A stretch of 64,000 nt of DNA from Citrobacter amalonaticus Y19 (GTDB lineage: Bacteria > Pseudomonadota > Gammaproteobacteria > Enterobacterales > Enterobacteriaceae): the NCBI RefSeq assembly GCF_000981805.1, contig NZ_CP011132.1, positions 2,666,001 through 2,730,000 of the forward strand, written 5' to 3'. Positions 53,507 through 61,322 of the stretch are shown here, in pieces. Made by a program: the position numbers and the translations under genes. Numbering within the stretch: the first letter of the stretch is position 1; each line of letters opens with the position of its first letter. A model generated the notes under the pieces. The model was not told the origin of the DNA. It made no database searches and saw only the letters and a list, made by a program, of their open reading frames with translations.

Positions 53507-54538
53507 TTAATGATTTTTCATTACTACGGGTAAATATAATTCATTGCGGGCGATAATTACCCAGGAGATCCGCAGTAGCTTATTTGCGAGGGCAATCACT
53601 GCTCGATTAAATCCACGTTTTTCCCTGAGGCGATTAACCCACACGCTTAGTGGATCAGTTTTCTCAGCAGCCCTGAACAGGACCGCCCTCGCTCCATGTA
53701 CCAGCATGGATCTGACATACTGTTTGCCGCACTTTGATATGCTCAGCAAAACCTGCTTGCCGCCGGTACTGAACTGCCGGGGGACTAACCCTAAGGCAGC
53801 AGAGGCGTCTCTTCCGCGTTTAAACTGTTTGCCATCCCCCATCCAGCTTTTTATTGCCTGGCTGACCAGAGGGCCGAATCCTGGAATGGCTAACAACCGT
53901 TTGCATACAGGATCCTGTCGAACGTATTTTTTCTGTTCAGCATTATACCATTCCAGCTCATCATCCAGCGTAATCAGCCGGTTATACTGCCGATACAGCA
54001 ATGTCCTCATGGTGTCAGTGAGTCCATTTTCAGCATCCTCAAGCAGTGCTGGAAGCACTCGACGCAGTTCTGTTGCACCTTTATTCAGCACAATGCCATA
54101 TTCGGCGAGAAGTCCACGTACATGATTTATCAGCTGTGTCCTTTCCATCGAAACCAGCTGGCGCATTTTTAAAAAAGTCTGAATATCCTGCTGGTCAAGC
54201 GTTTTTATGGGTACAGGCCGGATGGTTCCATGCTGGCAAGCTTCAGCAATTGCCTGTGCATCGTTATAATCATTTTTCTGGCGCCGCTGATAAGCTCTGA
54301 CATGTTGCGCCGGAAGCAAAATCGCTTTATGACCAAGCTTTTGTATCTCCCGTGCCCAGTGATGCGATGCCCCACATGCTTCCATAGCAAGGGTCATCGG
54401 TGGTTGCTGGACCAGCCAGTTGAGCAAGTTGCTGCGAGAAAGTTTTATCTTTCCTGCTGGTCTTCCATAAGCATTGATACTGAAAAGATAAAAGTTCGTT
54501 TTAGCCAGATCGATGCCGGTGATTTTCATTTCAGACAT
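53507..54538 (-). CDS. IS110-family DEDD transposase/recombinase
   Basis: A 343-residue protein. The RuvC-like DEDD domain shows MKITGIDLAKTNFYLFSINA (Asp), MTLAMEACGASHHWAREI (Glu) and RQKNDYNDAQAIAEAC (Asp, Asp). The C-terminal Transposase_20 domain shows IPGFGPLVSQAI and the Ser nucleophile region LVPRQFSTGGKQVLLSISKC. The start at 54538 follows GAGGGA. The protein looks full-length and intact. Confidence 0.93.
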   Translation of the reverse strand: MSEMKITGIDLAKTNFYLFSINAYGRPAGKIKLSRSNLLNWLVQQPPMTLAMEACGASHHWAREIQKLGHKAILLPAQHVRAYQRRQKNDYNDAQAIAEACQHGTIRPVPIKTLDQQDIQTFLKMRQLVSMERTQLINHVRGLLAEYGIVLNKGATELRRVLPALLEDAENGLTDTMRTLLYRQYNRLITLDDELEWYNAEQKKYVRQDPVCKRLLAIPGFGPLVSQAIKSWMGDGKQFKRGRDASAALGLVPRQFSTGGKQVLLSISKCGKQYVRSMLVHGARAVLFRAAEKTDPLSVWVNRLREKRGFNRAVIALANKLLRISWVIIARNELYLPVVMKNH

Positions 54539-54628
54539 GGTATCCCTCTAACTTTTCACTGATTAAAGTACATCCATCATGGCGTAAATGGGTGCTGCCG
54601 TGAAGGAGGGGGAAGACCATCTCATCGC

Positions 54629-54868
54629 TTACGTAAGAACATCCCCTCCGCCAAGGTAGTAGAGCGTAAATTCACGTCCACCATATGAGAGAAAAACACG
54701 TAGCCGATCTGAAGAAACGATCAGAACATCATTGCTGCTGGTATCAGGGCTACTGACCATGCTCTTTTTGCAGTGTTTGGTGTAAAATTGCTGCATAACC
54801 TCCTGATATTGTGACTTATTCAACAGTTCAATCAGGTTCAGGGCAGATACCTTCATATTTTCTCGCAT
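54629..54868 (-). CDS. Hypothetical protein, probably truncated by the IS110-type element
   Basis: Seventy-nine residues beginning MRENMKVSALNLIELLNKSQ and ending YYLGGGDVLT, with a helical N-terminus and a beta-rich C-terminus. The last codons and stop lie in the inverted repeat of the IS110-type element, so the natural C-terminus is likely lost. Start ATG 54868 has GGAG six bases upstream. I do not recognise the family; a small effector- or chaperone-like protein cannot be excluded. No remainder is visible on the far side of the element. Confidence 0.5.
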   Translation of the reverse strand: MRENMKVSALNLIELLNKSQYQEVMQQFYTKHCKKSMVSSPDTSSNDVLIVSSDRLRVFLSYGGREFTLYYLGGGDVLT

Positions 54869-55284
54869 CGCTTGCTCCACTAGTTATCCAAGCCCTGACT
54901 TTCGCTGGTTGTTAATATCAATACTTTTGTAAGTACTTTATCATTATTGCAAAAATAGTTTTAGCATCTAATTAAAATATACATATAGAGCTATATTTTC
55001 AATTATAAAATGAGGCAGAGTGGATAAACTGATGAGTAAGTCTCAGTATTTACTTGTGCTATGTTCTTTCTTCCCCCCTCCCCACACACACATTTTATCA
55101 TCTGCTATCAGTAAAAAATAAAATGTGTCTGATAGGTTAGTATATATTTTCTGGTAAAGGGAGGTATGGATAACATCCATAATCTTCCATTTCATAAGCA
55201 GTGGCGGTTTGACACATTCTGATGTATCACCATAGCTTATGGCACCAACCCTGACTAAATAAATACTGCTGTGAAAATAAAAGG
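54869..55284. other. AT-rich non-coding interval
   Basis: A 416-bp, strongly AT-rich stretch with no supported gene. It lies upstream of the truncated hypothetical gene and downstream of the GrlR-like gene, so it probably contains the former's promoter. I see no clear hairpin or repeat. Confidence 0.5.
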
Positions 55285-55614
55285 TTAGTTGCTATATAGG
55301 TCACATATGAAAAATGCCCTGATATGAATATCATCGCTCCCACCACCAAGTGGACTTGACCCTGTGAATAAGTATCCCCCCTGAGTATCTTCTACTGTTA
55401 GGTTCATATGAAAGCTAATCTGCGGTCGGGTAACTTGCCCCATATTTTCCTGGTACTGATCAATATGCAGCAATATTTTATGTTCAGAAACCCTTCCACG
55501 ATATGTAAAGTCAGAGTCTGCCCCATTTATCATATTTTCGCAGGCTATGATTGTGCCTCTGCCAAAGTCATTAGCGCCCATATTGAAAGAAATCTGATAT
55601 ATACCGTCCTTCAT
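55285..55614 (-). CDS. GrlR-like negative regulator family protein
   Basis: A 109-residue protein starting MKDGIYQISFNMGANDFGRG and continuing ACENMINGADSDFTYRGRVS, which matches the beta-barrel GrlR layout (KDGIY-x-I-x-F, GxG, NxIxGGD, YxGxxS). GrlR binds and inhibits the LEE activator GrlA in attaching/effacing pathogens and Citrobacter rodentium. Here it is alone, with no GrlA-like gene or type III secretion genes nearby. A run of G just before the start serves as ribosome site. Family assignment is by pattern; function here is unknown. Confidence 0.7.
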   Translation of the reverse strand: MKDGIYQISFNMGANDFGRGTIIACENMINGADSDFTYRGRVSEHKILLHIDQYQENMGQVTRPQISFHMNLTVEDTQGGYLFTGSSPLGGGSDDIHIRAFFICDLYSN

Positions 55615-55757
55615 AACCCCCCCGATGTGCTTTGCCATAAGCATAAGTCTAAGTGCATCAAAGCATCATATTTTGTCCTGAATCATAAAATGTTCATGTC
55701 TTATATGACCTCATAGGCATAATGGGTTATGAACCAAAAGTAAGTTTCAAAAAACTA

Positions 55758-56909
55758 AATAACTTCGCAAAATAGTAGATCACGTGAAAGGAACTCAGCC
55801 CGGATTGTGCGATCTGATCAATCGCCAAATATCCCAAACCACCAACCGGACTGAGCGATGCCAATCATAGCAGCAATTCCTGATGAAGAACGACGACTGA
55901 TGTGTAAAGAAGCCCAACTGACTCGTGATAAAAACCATGCCAGACGACTCATTGCCATACTGATGCTGCATCAGGGAATGACCGTTACCGACGTCGCCAG
56001 ACTACTTTGTGCTGCTCGCTCATCCGTCGGAAGATGGATAAATTGGTTTACTTTACATGGTGTTGACGGACTAAAAAGCCTCAAACCCGGACGCGCGCCT
56101 CGCTGGCCGGTCGCAGATATCCTGCACATCCTGCCGTTTCTGGTGCAACGTTCTCCACAGGATTTTGGCTGGCTTCGCTCCCGCTGGAGCACCGAGCTGC
56201 TGGCGCTCATCGTCAACCGACTTTTTAATGTGACGCTTCATCCCGCCACCTTGCACAGATACCTGAAACAGGCAGATATAGTCTGGCGCAGAGCCGCGCC
56301 AACGCTGAAAATCAAAGACCCGAACTATGATGAAAAGCGCCTTGCTATTGAGCAGGCGCTGACTCAGGAGCAGACGGAACATCCTGTGTTTTATCAGGAT
56401 GAAGTCGACATCGACCTGAACCCGAAAATCGGCGCGGACTGGATGCCCAAAGGGCAACAGAAACGTATCGCCACGCCGGGACAGAACCAGAAGCATTATC
56501 TGGCTGGCGCACTGCACTCAGGTACGGGGCGGGTTCACTACGTCAGTGGCAGCAGCAAGAGTTCTGGTTTATTTATCAGTCTGTTAGAGGAATTACGGCG
56601 TACATATCGGCGGGCGAAAACCATCACACTGGTGGCGGATAACTACATCATTCATAAAAGCCGTAAAGTGGAGCGATGGCTGGAAGAAAACTCAAAGTTC
56701 CGGTTGCTGTTCCTGCCAACGTATTCACCGTGGCTGAATCCGATAGAGCGACTGTGGTTATCGTTACACGAAACCATAACGCGAAATCATCAGTGCCGGT
56801 ATATGTGGCAGTTACTGAAACAGGTAACGCAGTTTATGAACGCTGTTTCACCGTTTCCGGGTAATCAACACGGTCTGGCGAAAGTGGAGCGGTAATATGC
56901 GAAGCTATT
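55758..56909 (+). mobile_element. IS630, complete
   Basis: Ends AATAACTTCGCA (left) and TGCGAAGCTATT (right) are imperfect inverted repeats. The element is flanked by TA duplications (55756-55757 and 56910-56911) inside a CTAG target (C at 55755, G at 56912), the IS630 target preference. Length 1152 bp. Confidence 0.92.
55858..56895 (+). CDS. IS630 transposase
   Basis: A 345-residue Tc1/mariner-type transposase. The N-terminal HTH lies in GMTVTDVARLLCAARSSVGRW. Catalytic DDE residues are in VFYQDEVDIDLNPKIG, ITLVADNYIIHKSRKVE and LPTYSPWLNPIERLW. It is intact. Confidence 0.95.
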   Translation: MPIIAAIPDEERRLMCKEAQLTRDKNHARRLIAILMLHQGMTVTDVARLLCAARSSVGRWINWFTLHGVDGLKSLKPGRAPRWPVADILHILPFLVQRSPQDFGWLRSRWSTELLALIVNRLFNVTLHPATLHRYLKQADIVWRRAAPTLKIKDPNYDEKRLAIEQALTQEQTEHPVFYQDEVDIDLNPKIGADWMPKGQQKRIATPGQNQKHYLAGALHSGTGRVHYVSGSSKSSGLFISLLEELRRTYRRAKTITLVADNYIIHKSRKVERWLEENSKFRLLFLPTYSPWLNPIERLWLSLHETITRNHQCRYMWQLLKQVTQFMNAVSPFPGNQHGLAKVER

Positions 56910-56912
56910 TAG

Positions 56913-57280
56913 CTATACCCCATGATGCTGCAAGTCTCCTGAAGCGAAACCGGCACCCACAGATACTTACTATATACGATTTGAAGCCACTAAGCAGGCC
57001 TCAACAGCAACTGGATAGCCAGCTGCAGCCGAGAGAATGTAAATACGTTTTGCGACATCAATTAGCTGGTTACTCGTATGCAATAAGCCTACAGATTTTA
57101 TGAGTACAATATGATTGGTTCCTCCCACTGTTCCTTTTTTAGATATGACCTTAATCACAAATCGAAATCTTGCTCCGACACTAATGCCAAAAGTGATTCA
57201 CATGAACAAATGACCATCACTTTTATCTCCCTTTCGCCATAAAATAAATATTATTGATTGATTTTATTGAGTTTAAATAG
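56913..57280. other. Scrap region upstream of the hyfA relic
   Basis: No supported gene. A minus-strand frame (57158 to 56970) reading MIKVISKKGTVGGTNHIVLI has no recognisable family and no ribosome site. The right part is AT-rich and leads into a sigma-54 promoter. Confidence 0.45.
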
Positions 57281-57296
57281 TGGCACTCTTTATGCT
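57281..57296 (+). promoter_or_regulatory. Sigma-54 promoter upstream of the hyfA relic
   Basis: TGGCACTCTTTATGCT has GG-N10-GC spacing and a perfect TGGCAC -24 element, about 40 bp before the relic start. The hyf and hyc formate hydrogenlyase operons use sigma-54 promoters. Confidence 0.7.
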
Positions 57297-57337
57297 TAGC
57301 AAAGCTGGACGTTTTGTTTCTTTCTCAAGGAGTTGAC

Positions 57338-57564
57338 ATAAACCGCTTTGTGGTTGCCGATCCTCAGTGGTGCATAGAATGTAATACTTGTCTGGCAGTA
57401 TGCTCAGACGTGCATAAAGTGCATTAACTCTCCATCCTTTCTTGCGTTGGGAAGCGGGTGTAGGTGTGCAGGCCATCGCCGTAAAATGCGATCTCTGCTA
57501 TTTCCTGCCAGAATGCTCGGCCTGTGTACACGCTTGCGTCACGCAGGCTCTGCAGTTGGTCTGA
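57338..57564 (+). pseudogene. Relic of a hydrogenase-4-type ferredoxin gene (hyfA-like)
   Basis: Two fragments of one iron-sulfur protein gene remain. 57341-57424 encodes NRFVVADPQWCIECNTCLAV and CSDVHK, matching the HyfA/HycB N-terminus with its CxxCxxCxxxC cluster motif. 57442-57561 encodes LRWEAGVGVQAIAVKCDLCY and FLPECSACVHACVTQALQ, matching the HyfA C-terminus. The middle (about 110 residues) is deleted, the second piece is in another frame and the start codon is ATA instead of ATG after an intact AAGGAG. It is a decayed electron carrier of a formate-hydrogenlyase-like complex. Confidence 0.88.
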
Positions 57565-57755
57565 TGCCCTGCTGGGAACTCCATACCAAAAAGCTGCATG
57601 TACAGTTCCGACGTCGTGTTGAGTGCACGAAATAGCCCGCTGTTGCCGTTCAGCTCTGTTGCAAGGCGTGGCGGCATCACCACCAGCATATCGCAAGAGC
57701 ACGTCGTCTCCGGCATTATACTGAGCCAGTCCCAGCGCTCCTCCGGATCAAACGT
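57561..57755 (-). pseudogene. Unidentified coding remnant
   Basis: Sixty-five open codons on the minus strand, beginning TFDPEERWDWLSIMPETT and including LVVMPPRLATELNGNSGLFR and LYMQLFGMEFPAGHQ, with protein-like composition. A further stretch upstream (VVSIAEVIGEALERALIAR) is in another frame, as if one base were lost. I do not recognise the family. It abuts the hyfA relic tail to tail. Confidence 0.4.
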
Positions 57756-57898
57756 GCTATCAGTGCGCGTTCAAGCGCTTCACCAATAACTTCAGCGATT
57801 GATACAACCTAATTACCTCGTCCGTGCTCAATATCCTTTCATCTGGCTGGAAGCTTACGTGCTGCTTTTATGGTACAAAGCAACCGACCCGGCGAGGA

Positions 57899-58207
57899 TT
57901 AACAGGAACAATCTGCTGCTGCGCCAATAATTCCCCAGGTCGCCCGGCTGATGCCATAGCAGGCCGTATTATTGAGAGCAAGCAGAACGGTCGGGCCGGG
58001 AGTGACGACCATAAACGGAAAAGAGGCGATAACACCGCTGGCCCCCGCCCCCAGATAAGGCGCAGCCATGGTCACCCCCATAGCCAGCAGGACGATTAAC
58101 AATATCCTGGGAGGAATATCCCAGCGCGGATGCGCCAGGGAAGATTTAAGTACCAGTGCCAGACACAAAATAGTTGCAACCGAAGCCCATCCTACGAAGA
58201 GAACCAA
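57899..58207 (-). pseudogene. Chimeric remnant: membrane protein fused to LysE/RhtB start
   Basis: The open frame (102 codons) joins two families. Its first part (SSLAHPRWDIPPRILLIVLL, then AAPYLGAGASGVIASFPF) looks like the C-terminal part of a membrane protein with repeats. Its second part (FMVVTPGPTVLLALNNTA, then RATWGIIGAA) is the first helix of a LysE/RhtB-family amino acid exporter. It then ends after a few codons. A deletion that fused two genes explains this best. It starts with TTG and has no ribosome site. Confidence 0.55.
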
Positions 58208-58408
58208 TTATCCTGCAAAGCAGCTCACAGCACAAAGCACAGAAAGAAAAGTGAACTCACCATTGTTATAATGAATCAGAATGATTCCCCATATTTGGCC
58301 TCAATGTTTGATTTGTACTACTCCTCAATCCCTCTACCTGGATGGAAACGACCAATCAGGTCGCGTTACGGTCAGAAAACTGATAAAAAACACGATTACA
58401 CTTATTAA

Positions 58409-58837
58409 TTACGGCCTGAGTTCGGCAAGGAAAATAATGATTACCGTCAGGATAATAACCACTTTGTAGCCAGCCATACCCAGTTTGTGACTTGGTTGTT
58501 CTCCATTCACCATCTTACGTATGCCGCTTGACAGTATGCCATGCAGAGCTGACATCGCCAATACCGCAATAATTTTGAGCAGCAGCCATGCATGCGGTAA
58601 CGCACCATGTGACACAAGCATGACCACTCCGCAGCCCCATAGAATGATCATCGCGGGCGTAGTTACCTTACGATTCCAGCGATGGATAAATCCAGCTAAC
58701 GTCTGTTGCATGTTGCCAGCATAATTACCTGATGAGCTGGAAACACAAGCAGATAAGACAGCCATCGCCAGAACACCACCAGTCCATATAACACCGGCGG
58801 CGATATGAAATGCATTAATCCATGGATGAAAATTCAT
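58409..58837 (-). CDS. CopD-like four-helix membrane protein
   Basis: A 142-residue protein with four hydrophobic helices, starting MNFHPWINAFHIAAGVIWTG. The first-helix His and the His/Trp pattern (FHIAAGVIWTG, GFIHRWNRKVTTPAMI, GALPHAWLLLKI) recall CopD/DUF2269/HemJ-type membrane proteins that bind haem or copper. GGAGGG precedes the start. It lies upstream of nothing on its strand, with remnants to its left and hypE to its right. The function is not established. Confidence 0.65.
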   Translation of the reverse strand: MNFHPWINAFHIAAGVIWTGGVLAMAVLSACVSSSSGNYAGNMQQTLAGFIHRWNRKVTTPAMIILWGCGVVMLVSHGALPHAWLLLKIIAVLAMSALHGILSSGIRKMVNGEQPSHKLGMAGYKVVIILTVIIIFLAELRP

Positions 58838-59061
58838 AACGCCCTCCAGCAAAAAAACGATATTTAATTTGCATATGTATCTCCAAGACTCAATTGATGA
58901 AAATATTATAATGAAAGTCAGCCAAAGGTAATCCTTTGATAGAATAGGCCATCTGTGGCAGCGGCTCCGGTAATAGCAGGCTATGTCCTTATGAGGTAAA
59001 CTAATTGAAGGATAAAAACATCCTGGTAGGATGCTTCAGATCTGCGGCAGAAAAGCAGTTA
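58838..59061. other. Spacer between hypE and the CopD-like gene
   Basis: A 224-bp AT-rich spacer. It lies downstream of hypE and upstream of the CopD-like gene; I see no strong terminator. Confidence 0.4.
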
Positions 59062-60072
59062 TCAGCATATAAGAGGGAATGGTTCGGTATATGGCAAATC
59101 CAGGATTCTCTTTACACCGTATGCCCCTTCAAGGCGTACGCCCTTACGTTCAACTACTTCCCCAATCATCGCGGCATCGGTGCCCAGTGGGTGGGTGTGT
59201 AAACGGGACAGCGCCTGCTCTGCGGCTTCGCGCTGTACCGCAATCACCAGTTTGCCCTCGTTGGCAAAGTTCAGTACTTCCAGCCCCAGCAGTTCGCACA
59301 CGCCGCGCACCGCCGGTTTTACTGGCAAACTGGATTCGTTCAGGTCGATGCCATAACCGCAGGCAGCGACAAATTCGTGTACCACAGCATTGACGCCACC
59401 GCGGGTTGCATCACGCAGCGCTTTGACACCGGGAAGATCCCGTAGCGTGGCAATCAGCGGTGTCAGCACTGCGCAGTCACTGGACAGCTCGCCGTCCAGC
59501 CCCAGCCCTTCACGCAAATTCATAATGGTCGCACCGTGTTCCCCCAGCGTGCCGCTTGCCAGCAGTACATCACCCGGTTGCAGCGACTGCGCCGCCCAGC
59601 GAATCGAACACGGAATCGCGCCAATCCCGGCGGTATTGATAAACAGTTTGTCTGCTGCGCCACGCTGCACCACTTTGGTGTCGCCGGTCACAATGGAGAT
59701 ATCAGCCGCGCGGGCAGTCGCAGCCATGCTTTCCACCACGGCTTGCAGCGTCGCCATTGGAAGACCCTCCTCAAGGATAAAGCCACAGGAGAGATAGCGC
59801 GGCGTAGCGCCGCTAACGGCGATGTCGTTAGCAGTTCCGCACACCGCCAGCTTGCCGATATTGCCGCCGGGAAAGAACAGCGGATCAACCACATAGCTGT
59901 CGGTGGAGAACGCCAGCCGGTCGCCGCCAGCGGCCAGCGCTGCCAGATCCAGCCGCGCCTGATCTTCCTGCTCCGCCAGCCACGGGTTGGCGAAAGCTTC
60001 CATAAACAACTGACTGATCAGTTGCTGCATCGCCTGGCCGCCGCTGCCGTGAGCGAGTTGGACTTCATTCAT
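59062..60072 (-). CDS. hypE: Hydrogenase maturation protein HypE
   Basis: A 336-residue PurM-like ATPase that dehydrates a C-terminal Cys thiocarboxamide to thiocyanate, the source of the cyanide ligands of [NiFe] hydrogenase. The N-terminal stretch is VQLAHGSGGQAMQQLISQLF; GDTKVVQRG and DATRGGVNAVVHEF are conserved. The terminal Cys336 is present, but the family ending PRIC reads PLIC here (TEPFPLIC). Its start overlaps the hypD stop by 4 bp. High GC contrasts with the mobile DNA to the left. Confidence 0.96.
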   Translation of the reverse strand: MNEVQLAHGSGGQAMQQLISQLFMEAFANPWLAEQEDQARLDLAALAAGGDRLAFSTDSYVVDPLFFPGGNIGKLAVCGTANDIAVSGATPRYLSCGFILEEGLPMATLQAVVESMAATARAADISIVTGDTKVVQRGAADKLFINTAGIGAIPCSIRWAAQSLQPGDVLLASGTLGEHGATIMNLREGLGLDGELSSDCAVLTPLIATLRDLPGVKALRDATRGGVNAVVHEFVAACGYGIDLNESSLPVKPAVRGVCELLGLEVLNFANEGKLVIAVQREAAEQALSRLHTHPLGTDAAMIGEVVERKGVRLEGAYGVKRILDLPYTEPFPLIC

Positions 60073-61190
60073 ACTTCATACTCCTGAGCGCGATACTGAT
60101 ACCAGGCCGCGCAGGCCCCTTCTGAAGAGACCATCAGCGCGCCAAAGGCGCTTTGTGGATTACAGGTGTTGCCAAACAGCGGGCACTGGTGCGGTTTGCA
60201 GCGGCCGGTCAATACATCGCCGCAACGGGCGCGCGGATCGTCATACACCTGCTGTACTGCCGGGCGAAAATACGCTTCGGCATCGAACTGTTGGTAATCC
60301 GGGGTTAAATGCACGCCGGATTCACCGATCATGCCCAGCCCGCGCCATTCGCTGTTGCCGCTGACGGCAAACACATCGGCCATCGCCGCCTGCGCCAGCC
60401 GGTTGCCTTCATCCGGCACCACGCGGCGATACTGGTTTTCCACCTTGCTGTGGGCGGCGATTTTCTGCTCGACCAGCATCAGCACGCCCTGCAGCAAATC
60501 CAGCGGTTCGAATCCGGCGACCACCAGCGGGCGCTGGAACTCGTCGGCAATAAACGTGTAAGCATCGGTGCCGATCACCATACTGACATGACCGGGTGCA
60601 AGAAAGGCGTTAATGCCGTTATCCGGCTGCTCCAGCAGGCTGCGCAACGTCGGGAGCAGAGTGATGTGCTGGCATAAGAACCAGAAGTTGTCGATATTGC
60701 GGGTTTTCACCAGTTGCAACGTGATGGCCGTTGCGGGCATGGTGGTTTCGAAACCGATACCGAAGAACACGACTTTGCGCTGCGGATTTTTCTCTGCCAA
60801 CGCCAGCACATCCATCGGTGAGTAGACAATACGTACGTCCGCGCCGCGTGCTTTCGCCTGGAGCAGTGAACCATTTTTCCCCGGTACGCGGATGGCGTCG
60901 CCAAAGGTACAGAAGATCACGTCCGGGTGACTGGCTATCTCCACACAGGTGTCGATGCGCCCCATCGGCAGCACGCACACCGGGCAGCCAGGACCGTGGA
61001 TAAACTCAATGTTCTCCGGCAGCAACTGATCAAGACCGAACTTAAAGATGGCGTGAGTATGACCGCCGCACACTTCCATAATACGCAGTGGGCGCGCAGA
61101 GGTATAAGTCAGGTGCACGGCCCGTTCGCGCAGATGGGCAATCAACTGCATCACCTGTTGTGGAGCCCGGTATTCATCAACAAAACGCAT
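60069..61190 (-). CDS. hypD: Hydrogenase Fe-cyano-CO assembly protein HypD
   Basis: A 373-residue protein, the same length as E. coli HypD. Conserved Cys lie in RIMEVCGGHTHAIFKFGLDQ and FIHGPGCPVCVLPMGRID; the C-terminal 4Fe-4S ligands are in TGRCKPHQCPLFGNTC. With HypC it assembles the Fe(CN)2CO unit. GAGGTGAAG precedes the start. No hypC lies immediately upstream, unlike the usual hypCD order; the upstream gene is hupE. Confidence 0.96.
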   Translation of the reverse strand: MRFVDEYRAPQQVMQLIAHLRERAVHLTYTSARPLRIMEVCGGHTHAIFKFGLDQLLPENIEFIHGPGCPVCVLPMGRIDTCVEIASHPDVIFCTFGDAIRVPGKNGSLLQAKARGADVRIVYSPMDVLALAEKNPQRKVVFFGIGFETTMPATAITLQLVKTRNIDNFWFLCQHITLLPTLRSLLEQPDNGINAFLAPGHVSMVIGTDAYTFIADEFQRPLVVAGFEPLDLLQGVLMLVEQKIAAHSKVENQYRRVVPDEGNRLAQAAMADVFAVSGNSEWRGLGMIGESGVHLTPDYQQFDAEAYFRPAVQQVYDDPRARCGDVLTGRCKPHQCPLFGNTCNPQSAFGALMVSSEGACAAWYQYRAQEYEV

Positions 61191-61285
61191 GACTTCACCT
61201 CATCATATAACAACACGCCCGAATCACGTCGGTCCTTAATCCGTACAGTATCAACGGACTAGCCGATAATCGCAGAATAAAATTT

Positions 61286-61302
61286 CCGGCTGGTTCAGCC
61301 GG
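61286..61302 (-). terminator. Hairpin between hupE and hypD
   Basis: CCGGCTG / CAGCCGG with a 3-base loop, followed on the minus strand by AAATTTTATT. It could be a weak terminator or an mRNA-processing structure in the 132-bp gap. Confidence 0.45.
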
Positions 61303-61322
61303 GGAATTAACTGCTGGGTTTC

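Larger units (their letters stand above)
53238..54633 (-). mobile_element. IS110-family (IS1111-type) insertion sequence
   Basis: A perfect 26-bp inverted repeat (53238-53263 and 54608-54633, core GATGAGATGGTCTTCC) brackets a single DEDD transposase gene. Subterminal inverted repeats of this kind mark the IS1111 subgroup. The true ends may lie a few bases outside the repeats. No target duplication is expected for this family. Confidence 0.85.

Noticed and set aside
56970..57158. 62-codon minus-strand frame (MIKVISKKGTVGGTNHIVLI...)
   Set aside because: Protein-like in places, but no family is recognisable and no ribosome site is seen; kept only as part of the scrap region.
57826..57930. Short plus-strand reading AQYPFIWLEAYVLLLWYKAT...
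   Set aside because: Could be a membrane protein scrap, but 34 codons without start or family is too little.
58130..58469. Two plus-strand frames upstream of and antisense to the CopD-like gene
   Set aside because: They overlap the CopD-like gene end and the chimeric remnant, have poor starts and no family.
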